From an unicellular cyanobacterium SU2 (lineage in GTDB: Bacteria > Cyanobacteriota > Cyanobacteriia > Cyanobacteriales > Microcystaceae): DNA of 64,000 nucleotides. Under the pieces are notes generated by a model, which saw only the letters and a list, made by a program, of their open reading frames with translations, was not told the DNA's origin and searched no databases. The position numbers and the translations under genes are program-made. Below are positions 8,380 through 16,272 of the stretch, piece after piece. The stretch spans positions 124,001 through 188,000 of the forward strand of contig NEED01000073.1 of assembly GCA_002110465.1 (NCBI GenBank), read 5' to 3'. The first letter of the stretch is position 1. Every line of letters starts with the position of its first letter.

Positions 8380-8815
8380 GCCGTGAGCGAGGGTTAGCCA
8401 GTCCGTTTTAACGGCGGGCAGTGGAGCGAACTGGGGTTAAAACCCCTTGTATCTGTTATATAATAGGGAGGCGAGTAAGAACAAGGTTGGTCATGATGAT
8501 ATTTTGCTAGATAAAGGTGAAATTCCAGCCAGTAAGAGACGGGGTAAATCCTACGACTATGGGACAGGCAAGCAACGCAGCAAAAAGAAGTGATTTATAG
8601 CCGTAAGTGTTGGTACAACCACTCGGAAAGCAAAGTGATTACCTAAAAGTAAGACCACAGTTTGATAATTATTATCAAATCGAGGGATGTAGATGTCTGT
8701 TGAAGGGCATTAAGTTAGATGAAAATCTAATAAGTCAACAAGTGGAGACACGGCTTTAGCCTGTCGGAACTTAACGACTAGAATCCATGTTTTTCAAAAC
8801 ATGGAGACTTCAAGG
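8380..8815 (+). mobile_element. decayed insertion element or structured RNA locus
   Basis: This 440-bp block between divergent genes has no intact frame but unusual structure. There is a GGGGTTAAAACCCC palindrome, a TTTGATAATTATTATCAAA palindrome, and a short coding-like stretch around 8512-8594 rich in Lys/Arg. The 3' end is a strong stem CCATGTTTT/AAAACATGG (8785-8804) followed by GAGACTTCAA. That 3' end resembles the right ends of cyanobacterial IS605-type tnpB loci, where a guide-type RNA is encoded. I cannot confirm the family; it could be another element type. Confidence 0.35.
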
Positions 8816-8852
8816 CTCATAATAGAGGATGGACAGTTTACCGTTATCTTAA

Positions 8853-9470
8853 ATGAAAGCGATCGCCTCGACCACCATAACTTACCCGATTGTAGAAACC
8901 TTTCACTCAATTCAAGGAGAAGGGTCATGGACAGGAGTAAGTGCCTTTTTTATTCGCTTGGCTGGGTGTGATGTTCACTGTCCTTGGTGTGATCAAAAAG
9001 AGTCTTGGACGATTAAACCCTATCCCCAACAGTCTGTAGAAGAGTTAGCAACGTTAGCTAAACAAGCCAATCCCGCTATTGTTGTGATTACAGGGGGAGA
9101 ACCCTTAATGTATGATTTAGACCCCTTGACGAAGCAATTACGGGGGTTAGGGTTACAGCTTCATTTGGAAACGTCAGGAACTCATCAGTTTAGTGGTCAT
9201 TTTGACTGGGTGACATTCTCTCCCAAACCATTTAAGTTACCCCATGACAGTATTTATCCCCAGGTGAATGAATTAAAAGTCGTTATTGCCTCTCAATTGG
9301 ATTTACAATGGGCGCAACAACAAGGGACAAAAGTTCCGTTAGGGACAATTAAATATTTACAACCGGAATGGCATACCCCTGACAGTCAACAGTTAATTTA
9401 TGATTTTGTTTTGCAATATCCTGATTGGCGTATTAGTCTACAAATGCACAAGTTTTTAGGGGTTCGATAA
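8853..9470 (+). CDS. queE: 7-carboxy-7-deazaguanine synthase (QueE)
   Basis: This is a radical SAM enzyme of the queuosine/7-deazaguanine pathway that converts 6-carboxy-tetrahydropterin to 7-carboxy-7-deazaguanine. The 205 residues carry the Fe-S cysteines as C-x3-C-x2-C in GCDVHCPWCDQK. They also show the QGEGSWTG start motif and VITGGEPL. The size is typical. The next gene follows within 25 bp and may be co-transcribed. No preQ1-type riboswitch is evident upstream; the upstream space is filled by the decayed element. Confidence 0.93.
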   Translation: MKAIASTTITYPIVETFHSIQGEGSWTGVSAFFIRLAGCDVHCPWCDQKESWTIKPYPQQSVEELATLAKQANPAIVVITGGEPLMYDLDPLTKQLRGLGLQLHLETSGTHQFSGHFDWVTFSPKPFKLPHDSIYPQVNELKVVIASQLDLQWAQQQGTKVPLGTIKYLQPEWHTPDSQQLIYDFVLQYPDWRISLQMHKFLGVR

Positions 9471-9494
9471 ACATTGGTAAATTTGTGGAAGACG

Positions 9495-9917
9495 ATGGTA
9501 CAACAAGTGTCAGATTTAGAACGGATTGAATCTCTTAAAGCAGGAAGTTTAGGGGCGATCGCTTTTACCGGAACTTACTTGATCGCTATGCTCATTAATT
9601 CCTTTCTCATCGAATCAGATCCCTTAGAAATCCTTACGGTAGGATTAAAAGTGGCGATCGCTTTGTTGAGTGGATTTCTATTCTCTGTTACTTACCGTTA
9701 CATTATTCGCCGCGATCACAACTCTCATCTCAAAGATGGGGCGGTTTTGGCTTTTGGGTTGGTTCGAGGGTTGGTTCCGGTGGAAATGTCTGCTAATTTA
9801 ATCAATAATTTAGGTCAATTAAGTTTGTTGGCTGTTGAAAGTATTCTTTGTTTTTCTATTGCTCGTTTTTGTCTTGATCTTGCTTTCCATCGTCGTTGGA
9901 TCAAACCTTTTTCTTGA
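9495..9917 (+). CDS. conserved membrane protein of unknown function
   Basis: This protein has about 140 residues and three to four hydrophobic helices (around GAIAFTGTYLIAMLIN, LKVAIALLSGFLFSVTY, GAVLAFGLVRGLVPV and LLAVESILCFSIARF). I chose ATG at 9495; a TTG at 9474 would add seven residues. No catalytic motif is seen. It is placed directly behind queE, but a functional link is not shown. Confidence 0.65.
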   Translation: MVQQVSDLERIESLKAGSLGAIAFTGTYLIAMLINSFLIESDPLEILTVGLKVAIALLSGFLFSVTYRYIIRRDHNSHLKDGAVLAFGLVRGLVPVEMSANLINNLGQLSLLAVESILCFSIARFCLDLAFHRRWIKPFS

Positions 9918-10002
9918 TATTCCTTCTTCTCTCTCTTTCCTACTCAGGAGGGATCAAAAGCTGTTGACCCCTATTCATTTTAGATGTTGAAAATAATAAA
10001 AA

Positions 10003-10350
10003 TTAACGAGATCTTAGACTATATAATTCCGCTTTAACAATATTCAGATACTCTTGATTATTCAGAACACTAGCAGAGAGTCTTCCCCTAACGATCGCAC
10101 TTTTCACTAAATCTTCAGCATCAATTCGATTAGAAATTATGGCTCTTTTAAAACCTCCATGACTAGGAATCCCAAATGGTTTAAAATATCCTTGATAAGC
10201 TAACTGAACTAGGGTGATAGGGGCTAAGGAATTTCTAACGGTTCTACTCCCACGAAGATTAACCGCCGCGACTTCTTCAGAGGAAAATGCTGGAGTTCCT
10301 AATGTAGCAATAATCATAGCAGATACACTACTAATCATAAGATGTTTCAT
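10003..10350 (-). CDS. secreted hypothetical protein
   Basis: This 115-residue protein has a clear N-terminal signal peptide (MKHLMISSVSAMIIATLGTP, cleavage likely after AFS). The mature part, about 90 residues, is rich in charged residues at its end, with no Cys and no known motif. It is probably periplasmic or lumenal. No partner gene is apparent. Confidence 0.6.
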   Translation of the reverse strand: MKHLMISSVSAMIIATLGTPAFSSEEVAAVNLRGSRTVRNSLAPITLVQLAYQGYFKPFGIPSHGGFKRAIISNRIDAEDLVKSAIVRGRLSASVLNNQEYLNIVKAELYSLRSR

Positions 10351-10768
10351 GGTGAGTTGATTCCTCGGTTAGTAGCACAACATTGATGAAAGTTATTATT
10401 TTCTTTGTTATAGAATATTGAAATTAGAAATAATATATTCTTCCTAACTTTATGAGAATATTCTACGTCCTTGAAAATAACCGATGAAAGTTATCCTATT
10501 GGGAAAGACAGCAGAAAATCTTCCCCCAATGCGTTCATCTAGTTGGGTGATATATATCCCGACAGGAAAGGTGACTCTTTTTCTAAATATAGCAATCAGT
10601 AGTCAGTTGTGAGAATTAAGTTTAAGTAAAAGGGAACGGGGAACAAATAAGAAAAAAGATATCTCATAAATCATTCGGTGATTGCTATATCTCCTTAATA
10701 CAAATAGGGCTAATTCATCAATTAACCCTAAAATACAATGAGTAATATTGCTAATAACTGAGCAAGTT
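10351..10768. other. 418-bp intergenic region with a small inverted-repeat element
   Basis: It contains a 104-bp element with perfect 12-bp ends (10587-10690). Upstream of it, a 42-codon frame (10484-10612) runs into the element. That frame may be a remnant of a gene truncated by the insertion, but nothing supports it beyond openness. Confidence 0.4.
10587..10690. repeat. 104-bp MITE-like element
   Basis: ATATAGCAATCA (10587-10598) is exactly inverted at TGATTGCTATAT (10679-10690). The interior is non-coding. Perfect ends at this short spacing suggest a recent non-autonomous element or a cruciform-forming repeat. Confidence 0.5.
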
Positions 10769-11257
10769 TTAATTACCCACCATCTGCTGCACTTTTTGTT
10801 GTAAATCTCGATCTTGAGTTACCATCGTCTCAATTTGCCGAAAACGCTTGATTTCTAATCCCTGAGATTTGATCATGCGCTCTTTCTTTTGTTCGGTTTC
10901 GGTGATGATTTCTTCAACTTGTGTTAACGTTTTTTGAAATTTCTCTAGTTCATCTGGTGAAGCTTGAACCCCAGCTACATAGTTATAGTTATTTTTGCTT
11001 TTTCCAATTTCCATAAACCGCTCATAACTCAGCCCCCCTTTTTTGATTGCTTGCCCCATTTTTCGTTGGGTTCTGTAGTCAATTCCTTGAAATTGTTGAA
11101 TAATTTGAGCAAATTGTCTTAGTTCTAAGGGGCTAATTTCTGACTGAGTGGTTCCGAAAAATGGGGTGGTTTCAGCTTCAATTTGACTATGGACAGGCGA
11201 GGACACAGATAAGCATAAAATTCCCGTTATTCCTCCCACCAAAATTGATTTAAGCAT
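10769..11257 (-). CDS. DUF4168-domain secreted protein
   Basis: This 162-residue protein has a signal peptide (hydrophobic GGITGILCLSVSSPVHS) and a helical, Gln/Lys-rich mature part. Two similar halves (ELRQFAQIIQQF and ELEKFQKTLTQVEEI) match the DUF4168 pattern. The domain is common in cyanobacterial periplasmic or outer-membrane-associated proteins and its function is unknown. A paralogue of the same layout is at 30973-31497. Confidence 0.75.
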   Translation of the reverse strand: MLKSILVGGITGILCLSVSSPVHSQIEAETTPFFGTTQSEISPLELRQFAQIIQQFQGIDYRTQRKMGQAIKKGGLSYERFMEIGKSKNNYNYVAGVQASPDELEKFQKTLTQVEEIITETEQKKERMIKSQGLEIKRFRQIETMVTQDRDLQQKVQQMVGN

Positions 11258-11413
11258 TAGATAACTTCCTTTATTGATGAATATATATTAATTTCAATTT
11301 TTTTCAAACGTTAACACAGTCATCTTAAAATTTGCAAGTCACTAGCTTTTTTCTAGCTCTATTTATTTTTCCTCCATCTATACTCGATAGTTAGATGTGG
11401 GATGGACAGTTTG

Positions 11414-11803
11414 TTAATTGTACTGTTCGGCCATGATAATTAAATGTTCTATTTTTTTAAGGTTCTGATCTCCAGCGAGATAGCCAATTCCTCGATGCAA
11501 ATGAAGACGAAATTGAGTGGCTAAGGTTTCTTTATCGGTTCCTAGTCCATCTTGATGACACCGTTGTTTGAGGGCAATTAAGAGGATATCAGCCATGTTT
11601 CCCCCAAACACATTCCAGGTCATTTCTAGGTTACTATCAGCCGGAATGGGGACAGGAGAGGGAATACTCGGTTCCGCGAGGGAACGACAAAACCCCCAAC
11701 GACACAGGGTGTTCCAATTTTCAATTTTGGTGTATCTCTTTAGTTTAATCAGTTGATCCCTAGCAGTTTGAGATAGACGAATCTGTTTGATGGGACTGTC
11801 CAT
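11414..11803 (-). CDS. dndE: DNA sulfur modification protein DndE
   Basis: This 129-residue protein is of the DndE family, a small partner in DNA phosphorothioation that binds nicked DNA. The N-terminal half with KQIRLSQTARDQLIKLKRYT and NTLCRWGFCRSLAEPS is characteristic. So is the central TWNVFGGNMADILLIALKQR. It lies 214 bp downstream of dndD, farther than in compact dnd operons, so a separate promoter is possible. The locus and family signature agree. Confidence 0.92.
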   Translation of the reverse strand: MDSPIKQIRLSQTARDQLIKLKRYTKIENWNTLCRWGFCRSLAEPSIPSPVPIPADSNLEMTWNVFGGNMADILLIALKQRCHQDGLGTDKETLATQFRLHLHRGIGYLAGDQNLKKIEHLIIMAEQYN

Positions 11804-12017
11804 TTTTTTGTTAATTATTGTTTCAGTTAAAGAAGGGGGGTTGCCTTGGGGAGAATTTTTTGAGAAGATAAAAATATATTTTATAATGGGATTCTAAGTA
11901 TATACTCATAACCACAACCACTCCCATTATTAAAACAATAATCCCACGAATCTACCGAAAAGTCAAGGGTTAGCCCCTATTTTTACATCATCTTTTCAAA
12001 ACTTAATCTAAGAGAAA

Positions 12018-14003
12018 TCACCAAAAATAGGTTTCAGGAATAACGGTTGTTTGACGATTATTAGCATCATATTTTAGCAGATATTGGTGAGCGATCGCCT
12101 CTTGTTCTCGGAGTCGGTTGACTTCTTTTTCGCCTATTTCCGTATCGGTAGAAAGTAAGATAACCTGATGAGAAGCGGTGGGAAAATAGCGTTCAACTAA
12201 ATTACTGCGGTGGGAGGAGTCGAGACGACCCAGGGGAGTATCAATAGCGATGGGTAAATGACGACCAGACACCCTTGCGAGTCCCCACAAAAAAGCGATC
12301 GCTAATAGTTGTTTTTCCCCTGCGGATAGACGATGTTTGGGGACAGGTTGTCCATTGGGATCAAACAAAGAAAGACTAAAGTTATGGGTATCAATAGCCA
12401 CTCGATGGACTAGATCAGATTTATGTAATAAATAACGGAAACATTCGGTAACTTCCCCTTCTAACTTATTCAGTTTTTTCAAGGTTAGTTTTTCCTTAAA
12501 AAGTGCCAGAGTTTTTTGAACTTTTGCTGCTGAATTTATCAGATGTTCATTACTTTGGCGATCAATATATTCCTCGCTATAATTTTTTAATTCTTTAATG
12601 GTTTGTTGAATCAATTTTTCAATTTGTCTTTCTTTTTGTTGTTCAGCATCAAAAGCAGTTTGACATTGACTTAATTCTTTTTGTGCTTTAGTTAACGCAT
12701 CACTTAATTTTTGATAATCTTCAGGAGATGCAGCAACCTTCAATTCTCGTTCTTTGTTATCTAAATTAACTTCAATTTTTTTGAGATAATCAACTTGTTG
12801 TTTGGCTAAGTCTAGGTGAATAGGTAATTGATGATCTAACCAATTTGTCAGTTGTTTTAACTCTTCTTCTCCCACTCCTAAAAAAGGACTTACTTGACTT
12901 TCTGCATCCTGGTTTAGAGTTTGTTGTTCTTGTTCAAGAAACTGTTGAATTTTAGCAATATTATCTAAGGTTAATTGTAACTCTTCAAGATAGGACAAAA
13001 GACGTTGATCTCGTTGGTGCAAAATATCCTTAGCGATGTTAGCTTTTTGGTGTTTTAATTCGGTTTCTGCTTGTTGTTTTGCTTGAACTATAAGGGGAGT
13101 AATTAAAGCTAAGGGTAAGCTACCAGCAGCAAGATTAGTCATTTCTTGGCGTTGGCTATCTAAAGAGGTTTCTAATTGTTTAATATCCTGTTCTAATTGA
13201 CTTCTCTCGGCAGCAATTTTTGCTCCTTGAGTATGAAACTTTTCCGATGCTTGATCAAACTTATCTTTAGCCCTTTCTTTTTGATTTTTTAGGGAGGCTG
13301 AGTTTTGTTTTAACTCCTCTAATTGTTGTCGATATTGATTAAGTTTTGCTTCAATTTCTTCTAAGTTAGCAAGTTGGGAAGTATCGGCTAATTTTTTTCT
13401 TTTTCGCGAGACTAATACATCTAAGTCAATAGACAACTTTTCTGCTAATTCTAATCCTAATAAAGATTGTATGGCATCAATGACAGACTGAGGTGGGGTT
13501 TCTTGTTCAGCTAATTCTTTAACTTGTTCTCCATCGAATAAAAAGAGATTAGAAATACCTAAAGGTAATAGAGTTTCAATGTATTCATCCCAGGTATTGG
13601 CTAAGGCACTATCAGGCCAGTCTCCGTGGAGAATTCCTAGGGTATCTTTGCTATCTTTTGGGTTTTTTGTCCAAGTCCGAACAATGCGATATTCTTGCCA
13701 GTCGTCATCAACTACCTGTTTAAAAGCAAGTTCAATACGGGTGTTTTCATGAAGAGGGGTTTGGGTGTTTACTGCTTGGGTTAGGAAGTCATTGTAACTT
13801 AAATTGTTGCGAGTGGAACATTGAGCGCGTGGTCCATATAAAGCGAGACGAATGGCATCCATGAGGGTTGTTTTTCCACCACCATTCATACCACCCAACA
13901 AGATAATAGGACGAGTGTTATTATCAGTTTTTGGATTAAGATTAATAATATTTTTTCCTGCGTAGGGACCAAAGTTTTGTAGAATAAGTTCAGTAAAAAT
14001 CAT
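12018..14003 (-). CDS. dndD: DNA sulfur modification ATPase DndD
   Basis: This 661-residue SMC/Rad50-like ATPase is required for phosphorothioate insertion. The N-terminal Walker A is in GGMNGGGKTTLMDAI (about 36-50). A long Gln/Glu/Lys-rich coiled coil spans roughly residues 190-500. The ABC signature LSAGEKQLLAIAF and Walker B region HLPIAIDTPLGRLD lie near 560-600. Its ATG overlaps the stop of the upstream Uma2 gene as ATGA, so translation is probably coupled. It is the typical dndD position, between dndC and dndE, apart from that inserted gene. Confidence 0.95.
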   Translation of the reverse strand: MIFTELILQNFGPYAGKNIINLNPKTDNNTRPIILLGGMNGGGKTTLMDAIRLALYGPRAQCSTRNNLSYNDFLTQAVNTQTPLHENTRIELAFKQVVDDDWQEYRIVRTWTKNPKDSKDTLGILHGDWPDSALANTWDEYIETLLPLGISNLFLFDGEQVKELAEQETPPQSVIDAIQSLLGLELAEKLSIDLDVLVSRKRKKLADTSQLANLEEIEAKLNQYRQQLEELKQNSASLKNQKERAKDKFDQASEKFHTQGAKIAAERSQLEQDIKQLETSLDSQRQEMTNLAAGSLPLALITPLIVQAKQQAETELKHQKANIAKDILHQRDQRLLSYLEELQLTLDNIAKIQQFLEQEQQTLNQDAESQVSPFLGVGEEELKQLTNWLDHQLPIHLDLAKQQVDYLKKIEVNLDNKERELKVAASPEDYQKLSDALTKAQKELSQCQTAFDAEQQKERQIEKLIQQTIKELKNYSEEYIDRQSNEHLINSAAKVQKTLALFKEKLTLKKLNKLEGEVTECFRYLLHKSDLVHRVAIDTHNFSLSLFDPNGQPVPKHRLSAGEKQLLAIAFLWGLARVSGRHLPIAIDTPLGRLDSSHRSNLVERYFPTASHQVILLSTDTEIGEKEVNRLREQEAIAHQYLLKYDANNRQTTVIPETYFW

Positions 14004-14590
14004 TGATTAAATAGTTGCCAGATAAGACTTAAATCAAGGGTGAATTCAGGTAAAATAGTTTCTCCTGATAAAGTTGTAGGAGAGGTTAAAATTTCAAGGT
14101 TTTGTCCTTGGCGATAAATTTCTACTTGTTGAATTTTACGGTTAATTAACCAACCCAGTTGAACTCCATTTTGTTGATATTCTTGCATTTTGGCTTGAGT
14201 TTTTTTGAGGGAGTCAGTAGGGGATAACAATTCTAATACAAAGTCTGGGGCAATGGGGGGAAATTTCTCTTTTTCTTCTGATGTTAGACTATCCCATCTG
14301 TCTTGTTTTATCCAAGCAATATCGGGGGAACGGTTAGCCCCATTAGGAAGCTTGAAACAGGTGGAAGAGTCGAAAAGTTTTCCGAGTTTAGTTTGGCGGT
14401 TCCACAGTCCAAATTCAATGAGTAGTTCGGCGTTACAATTTCCTGTTTCTCCTCCTGTAGGAGACATAATTATGAGTTCTCCATTGGCGTTTTGTTCCAG
14501 TTTAAGTTCAGGGTTACGACGACACAATTGATAAAACTGTTGGTCACTCAGTTTACCTAAAGTATCTAGGTTTAGGGTATAACTCATCAT
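14000..14590 (-). CDS. Uma2-family (DUF820) putative nuclease inside the dnd operon
   Basis: Uma2 proteins have a PD-(D/E)XK nuclease-like fold and are abundant in cyanobacteria, with function unproven. The conserved segments are GELIIMSPTGGETG, SSTCFKLPNGANRSPDIAWI, FVLELLSPTDSL and the C-terminal TILPEFTLDLSLIW. The acidic and Glu residues of the putative site (PDIAW, FVLELLSP) are kept. I chose the ATG at 14590 (alternative 14587). The stop overlaps the dndD start by 4 nt. It sits between dndC and dndD, where classical dnd operons have no gene. Confidence 0.85.
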   Translation of the reverse strand: MMSYTLNLDTLGKLSDQQFYQLCRRNPELKLEQNANGELIIMSPTGGETGNCNAELLIEFGLWNRQTKLGKLFDSSTCFKLPNGANRSPDIAWIKQDRWDSLTSEEKEKFPPIAPDFVLELLSPTDSLKKTQAKMQEYQQNGVQLGWLINRKIQQVEIYRQGQNLEILTSPTTLSGETILPEFTLDLSLIWQLFNQ

Positions 14591-14602
14591 CGGGTTTCTC
14601 TC

Positions 14603-14667
14603 ACTATTAACTATCAACTATTAACTATTAACTATTAACTATTAACTATCAACTATTAACTATCAAC
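14603..14667. repeat. heptamer tandem repeats (STRR) at the dndC end
   Basis: About nine copies of a 7-bp unit (ACTATTA or ACTATCA) fill the gap between the Uma2 gene and dndC and extend into the dndC 3' end. Short heptanucleotide tandem repeats of this type are common in cyanobacteria. The same unit recurs at 23919-23946. Confidence 0.8.
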
Positions 14668-16248
14668 TTTTTTTCCAAATTTGCGATCGCCCCAAGATAG
14701 TTGTTTCGGTTGGGTTTCTTTTTCTGGGTTAAAGTTCTCTTTAAGTTGTTGTTTGACTTCGGTAATGTCTCCTTCTGCGGAGGCTTTTTTTAGTTTCCGT
14801 TTGAGGTGTGCGTTATCAATAGCTTCATCTTCACCACGGGAACTGGTTTCAAAACATTTTTCGAGTTTATTGTAGATACCTAGACGACGGGTTTTAGTAT
14901 AGAATTGACGTTCAGTGTCGAGGAGTTTGGCCATCAGTTCTAAGTGCATGGTATCGTCCCCACACAGTTCGGATAGGATGTCCCATTCATCGCTACCCAG
15001 AAGACTGTGACCTACTCCTGGCCGAGAGTCATTAAAGGGTTCTCCAGTTACTTCTTCGTAAATGCGGGGTAAACTATCATCAAATTCGTGTTTTTCTTCT
15101 AACCAAATTCGTCGTATTTCGCTGAGTTCTTCGGGAGTAATAAGGGTGATGTCTTTCATGTCTTCAGGGGCATTTTTTCTAACTTCAACTTGCGCTTCTA
15201 ATACTCGTCTTAACCAATATTCTCTCCAGTATTTTGTATAAGGTCCAGGGATGGGAACAATTTCGGTTTCCTCTTCTTTCTTGCGTTCAAAAAGTTCTAC
15301 CTTGCCATAAATGCGTCTAAAATCTCTTTTGTCTTTATCTTCTTTAAGATCTAATTCATTACGAATATCTAATAAGGGTTGTAACCATTCTTTTTCTTCA
15401 TCATTCTGTATCATTGCTTCCATCGATTTATCTTGACTTACCATTGTACAAACCCAACAACCAAACCGAGAACTACCGCAACTAGGGGTAGAAGTATCAA
15501 CGACTAAAGGACATTCATTATCTGCTGTTGCCCCTCGATACATAGCAAATAAATCTTTATTATTACTTCCCCAAGGGTTGTCCCATTGCATTAAATACAA
15601 CCAAACTTCATCAGTTCTCCAGTCTTCAATAGGAAGATAAATTAAAGAATTAGGACGGCTTGGATTAGTGTTCAGGCGATCTTTTATCCTCCATTCTCTA
15701 TGTTTAGCCATATTATTCGCCCGTTTGACACTTTCTGCTTTGCGAGTTCCAAGAACAAGGATAACTTCCCCATGCTTTCTAATAACTTCCCGTATAAATG
15801 AATCTGTCGGGCTAATTTTCATCCGTTCAGTACACCATCTAAATCTATTTCTAGGGGCTGGATATCCTTTTCCTATCAAACAAGCCCAAAAAGTATCTTG
15901 AACTGCGGGATGAGTTAGATGAGTTTTAATCGGTATCTGTTTTTTTCGCGCTACATATTGCATCTTTTCTAACGATTTGCGAACCCAAGCTGAAACTATG
16001 GGATTTTCAACTAAGGTATCATTGGTAATAACATAGATCGTTTTTGTTCGTTCCTCTAGTGGAAGGGCTGCGATCGCATTCCAAACAAGTTCAAGAATTA
16101 CTGTACTATCTTTACCTCCACTCCAGCCTACAACAATAGGGATATCTTCTTGATATAATTGTTGAATTTCTTGAGTTAGTATTTTTATATCTTCAACTAA
16201 TTCAGAAACAGTACGAGGTGGAAATAAGGATGTTTGAAGTTCTGCCAT
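14656..16248 (-). CDS. dndC: DNA sulfur modification protein DndC
   Basis: DndC is a PAPS-reductase-like, ATP-hydrolysing Fe-S protein that passes sulfur during phosphorothioation. The PP-loop SGGKDST is near residue 43. A cysteine cluster (CGSSRFGCWVC) and an earlier CTERMKISP segment fit the Fe-S binding site. The start is ATG 16248 (MAELQTSLFPP); a TTG three codons earlier is less likely. The C-terminal codons and the TAA lie in the heptamer repeat array. It follows the HNH gene by about 25 bp in the same operon. The IscS-like DndA is not encoded nearby. Confidence 0.95.
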   Translation of the reverse strand: MAELQTSLFPPRTVSELVEDIKILTQEIQQLYQEDIPIVVGWSGGKDSTVILELVWNAIAALPLEERTKTIYVITNDTLVENPIVSAWVRKSLEKMQYVARKKQIPIKTHLTHPAVQDTFWACLIGKGYPAPRNRFRWCTERMKISPTDSFIREVIRKHGEVILVLGTRKAESVKRANNMAKHREWRIKDRLNTNPSRPNSLIYLPIEDWRTDEVWLYLMQWDNPWGSNNKDLFAMYRGATADNECPLVVDTSTPSCGSSRFGCWVCTMVSQDKSMEAMIQNDEEKEWLQPLLDIRNELDLKEDKDKRDFRRIYGKVELFERKKEEETEIVPIPGPYTKYWREYWLRRVLEAQVEVRKNAPEDMKDITLITPEELSEIRRIWLEEKHEFDDSLPRIYEEVTGEPFNDSRPGVGHSLLGSDEWDILSELCGDDTMHLELMAKLLDTERQFYTKTRRLGIYNKLEKCFETSSRGEDEAIDNAHLKRKLKKASAEGDITEVKQQLKENFNPEKETQPKQLSWGDRKFGKKVDS

Positions 16249-16272
16249 AATTAACAATTATTTAATAGTTGA

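Noticed and set aside
8380-8852. preQ1 or cobalamin riboswitch before queE
   Set aside because: Neither a compact preQ1 pseudoknot pattern nor the cobalamin conserved boxes are visible; the block looks like a mobile relic.
10484-10612. 42-codon frame before the small inverted-repeat element
   Set aside because: No ribosome-binding site or family similarity; its end lies in the element. It could be a truncated gene, but openness alone is not enough.
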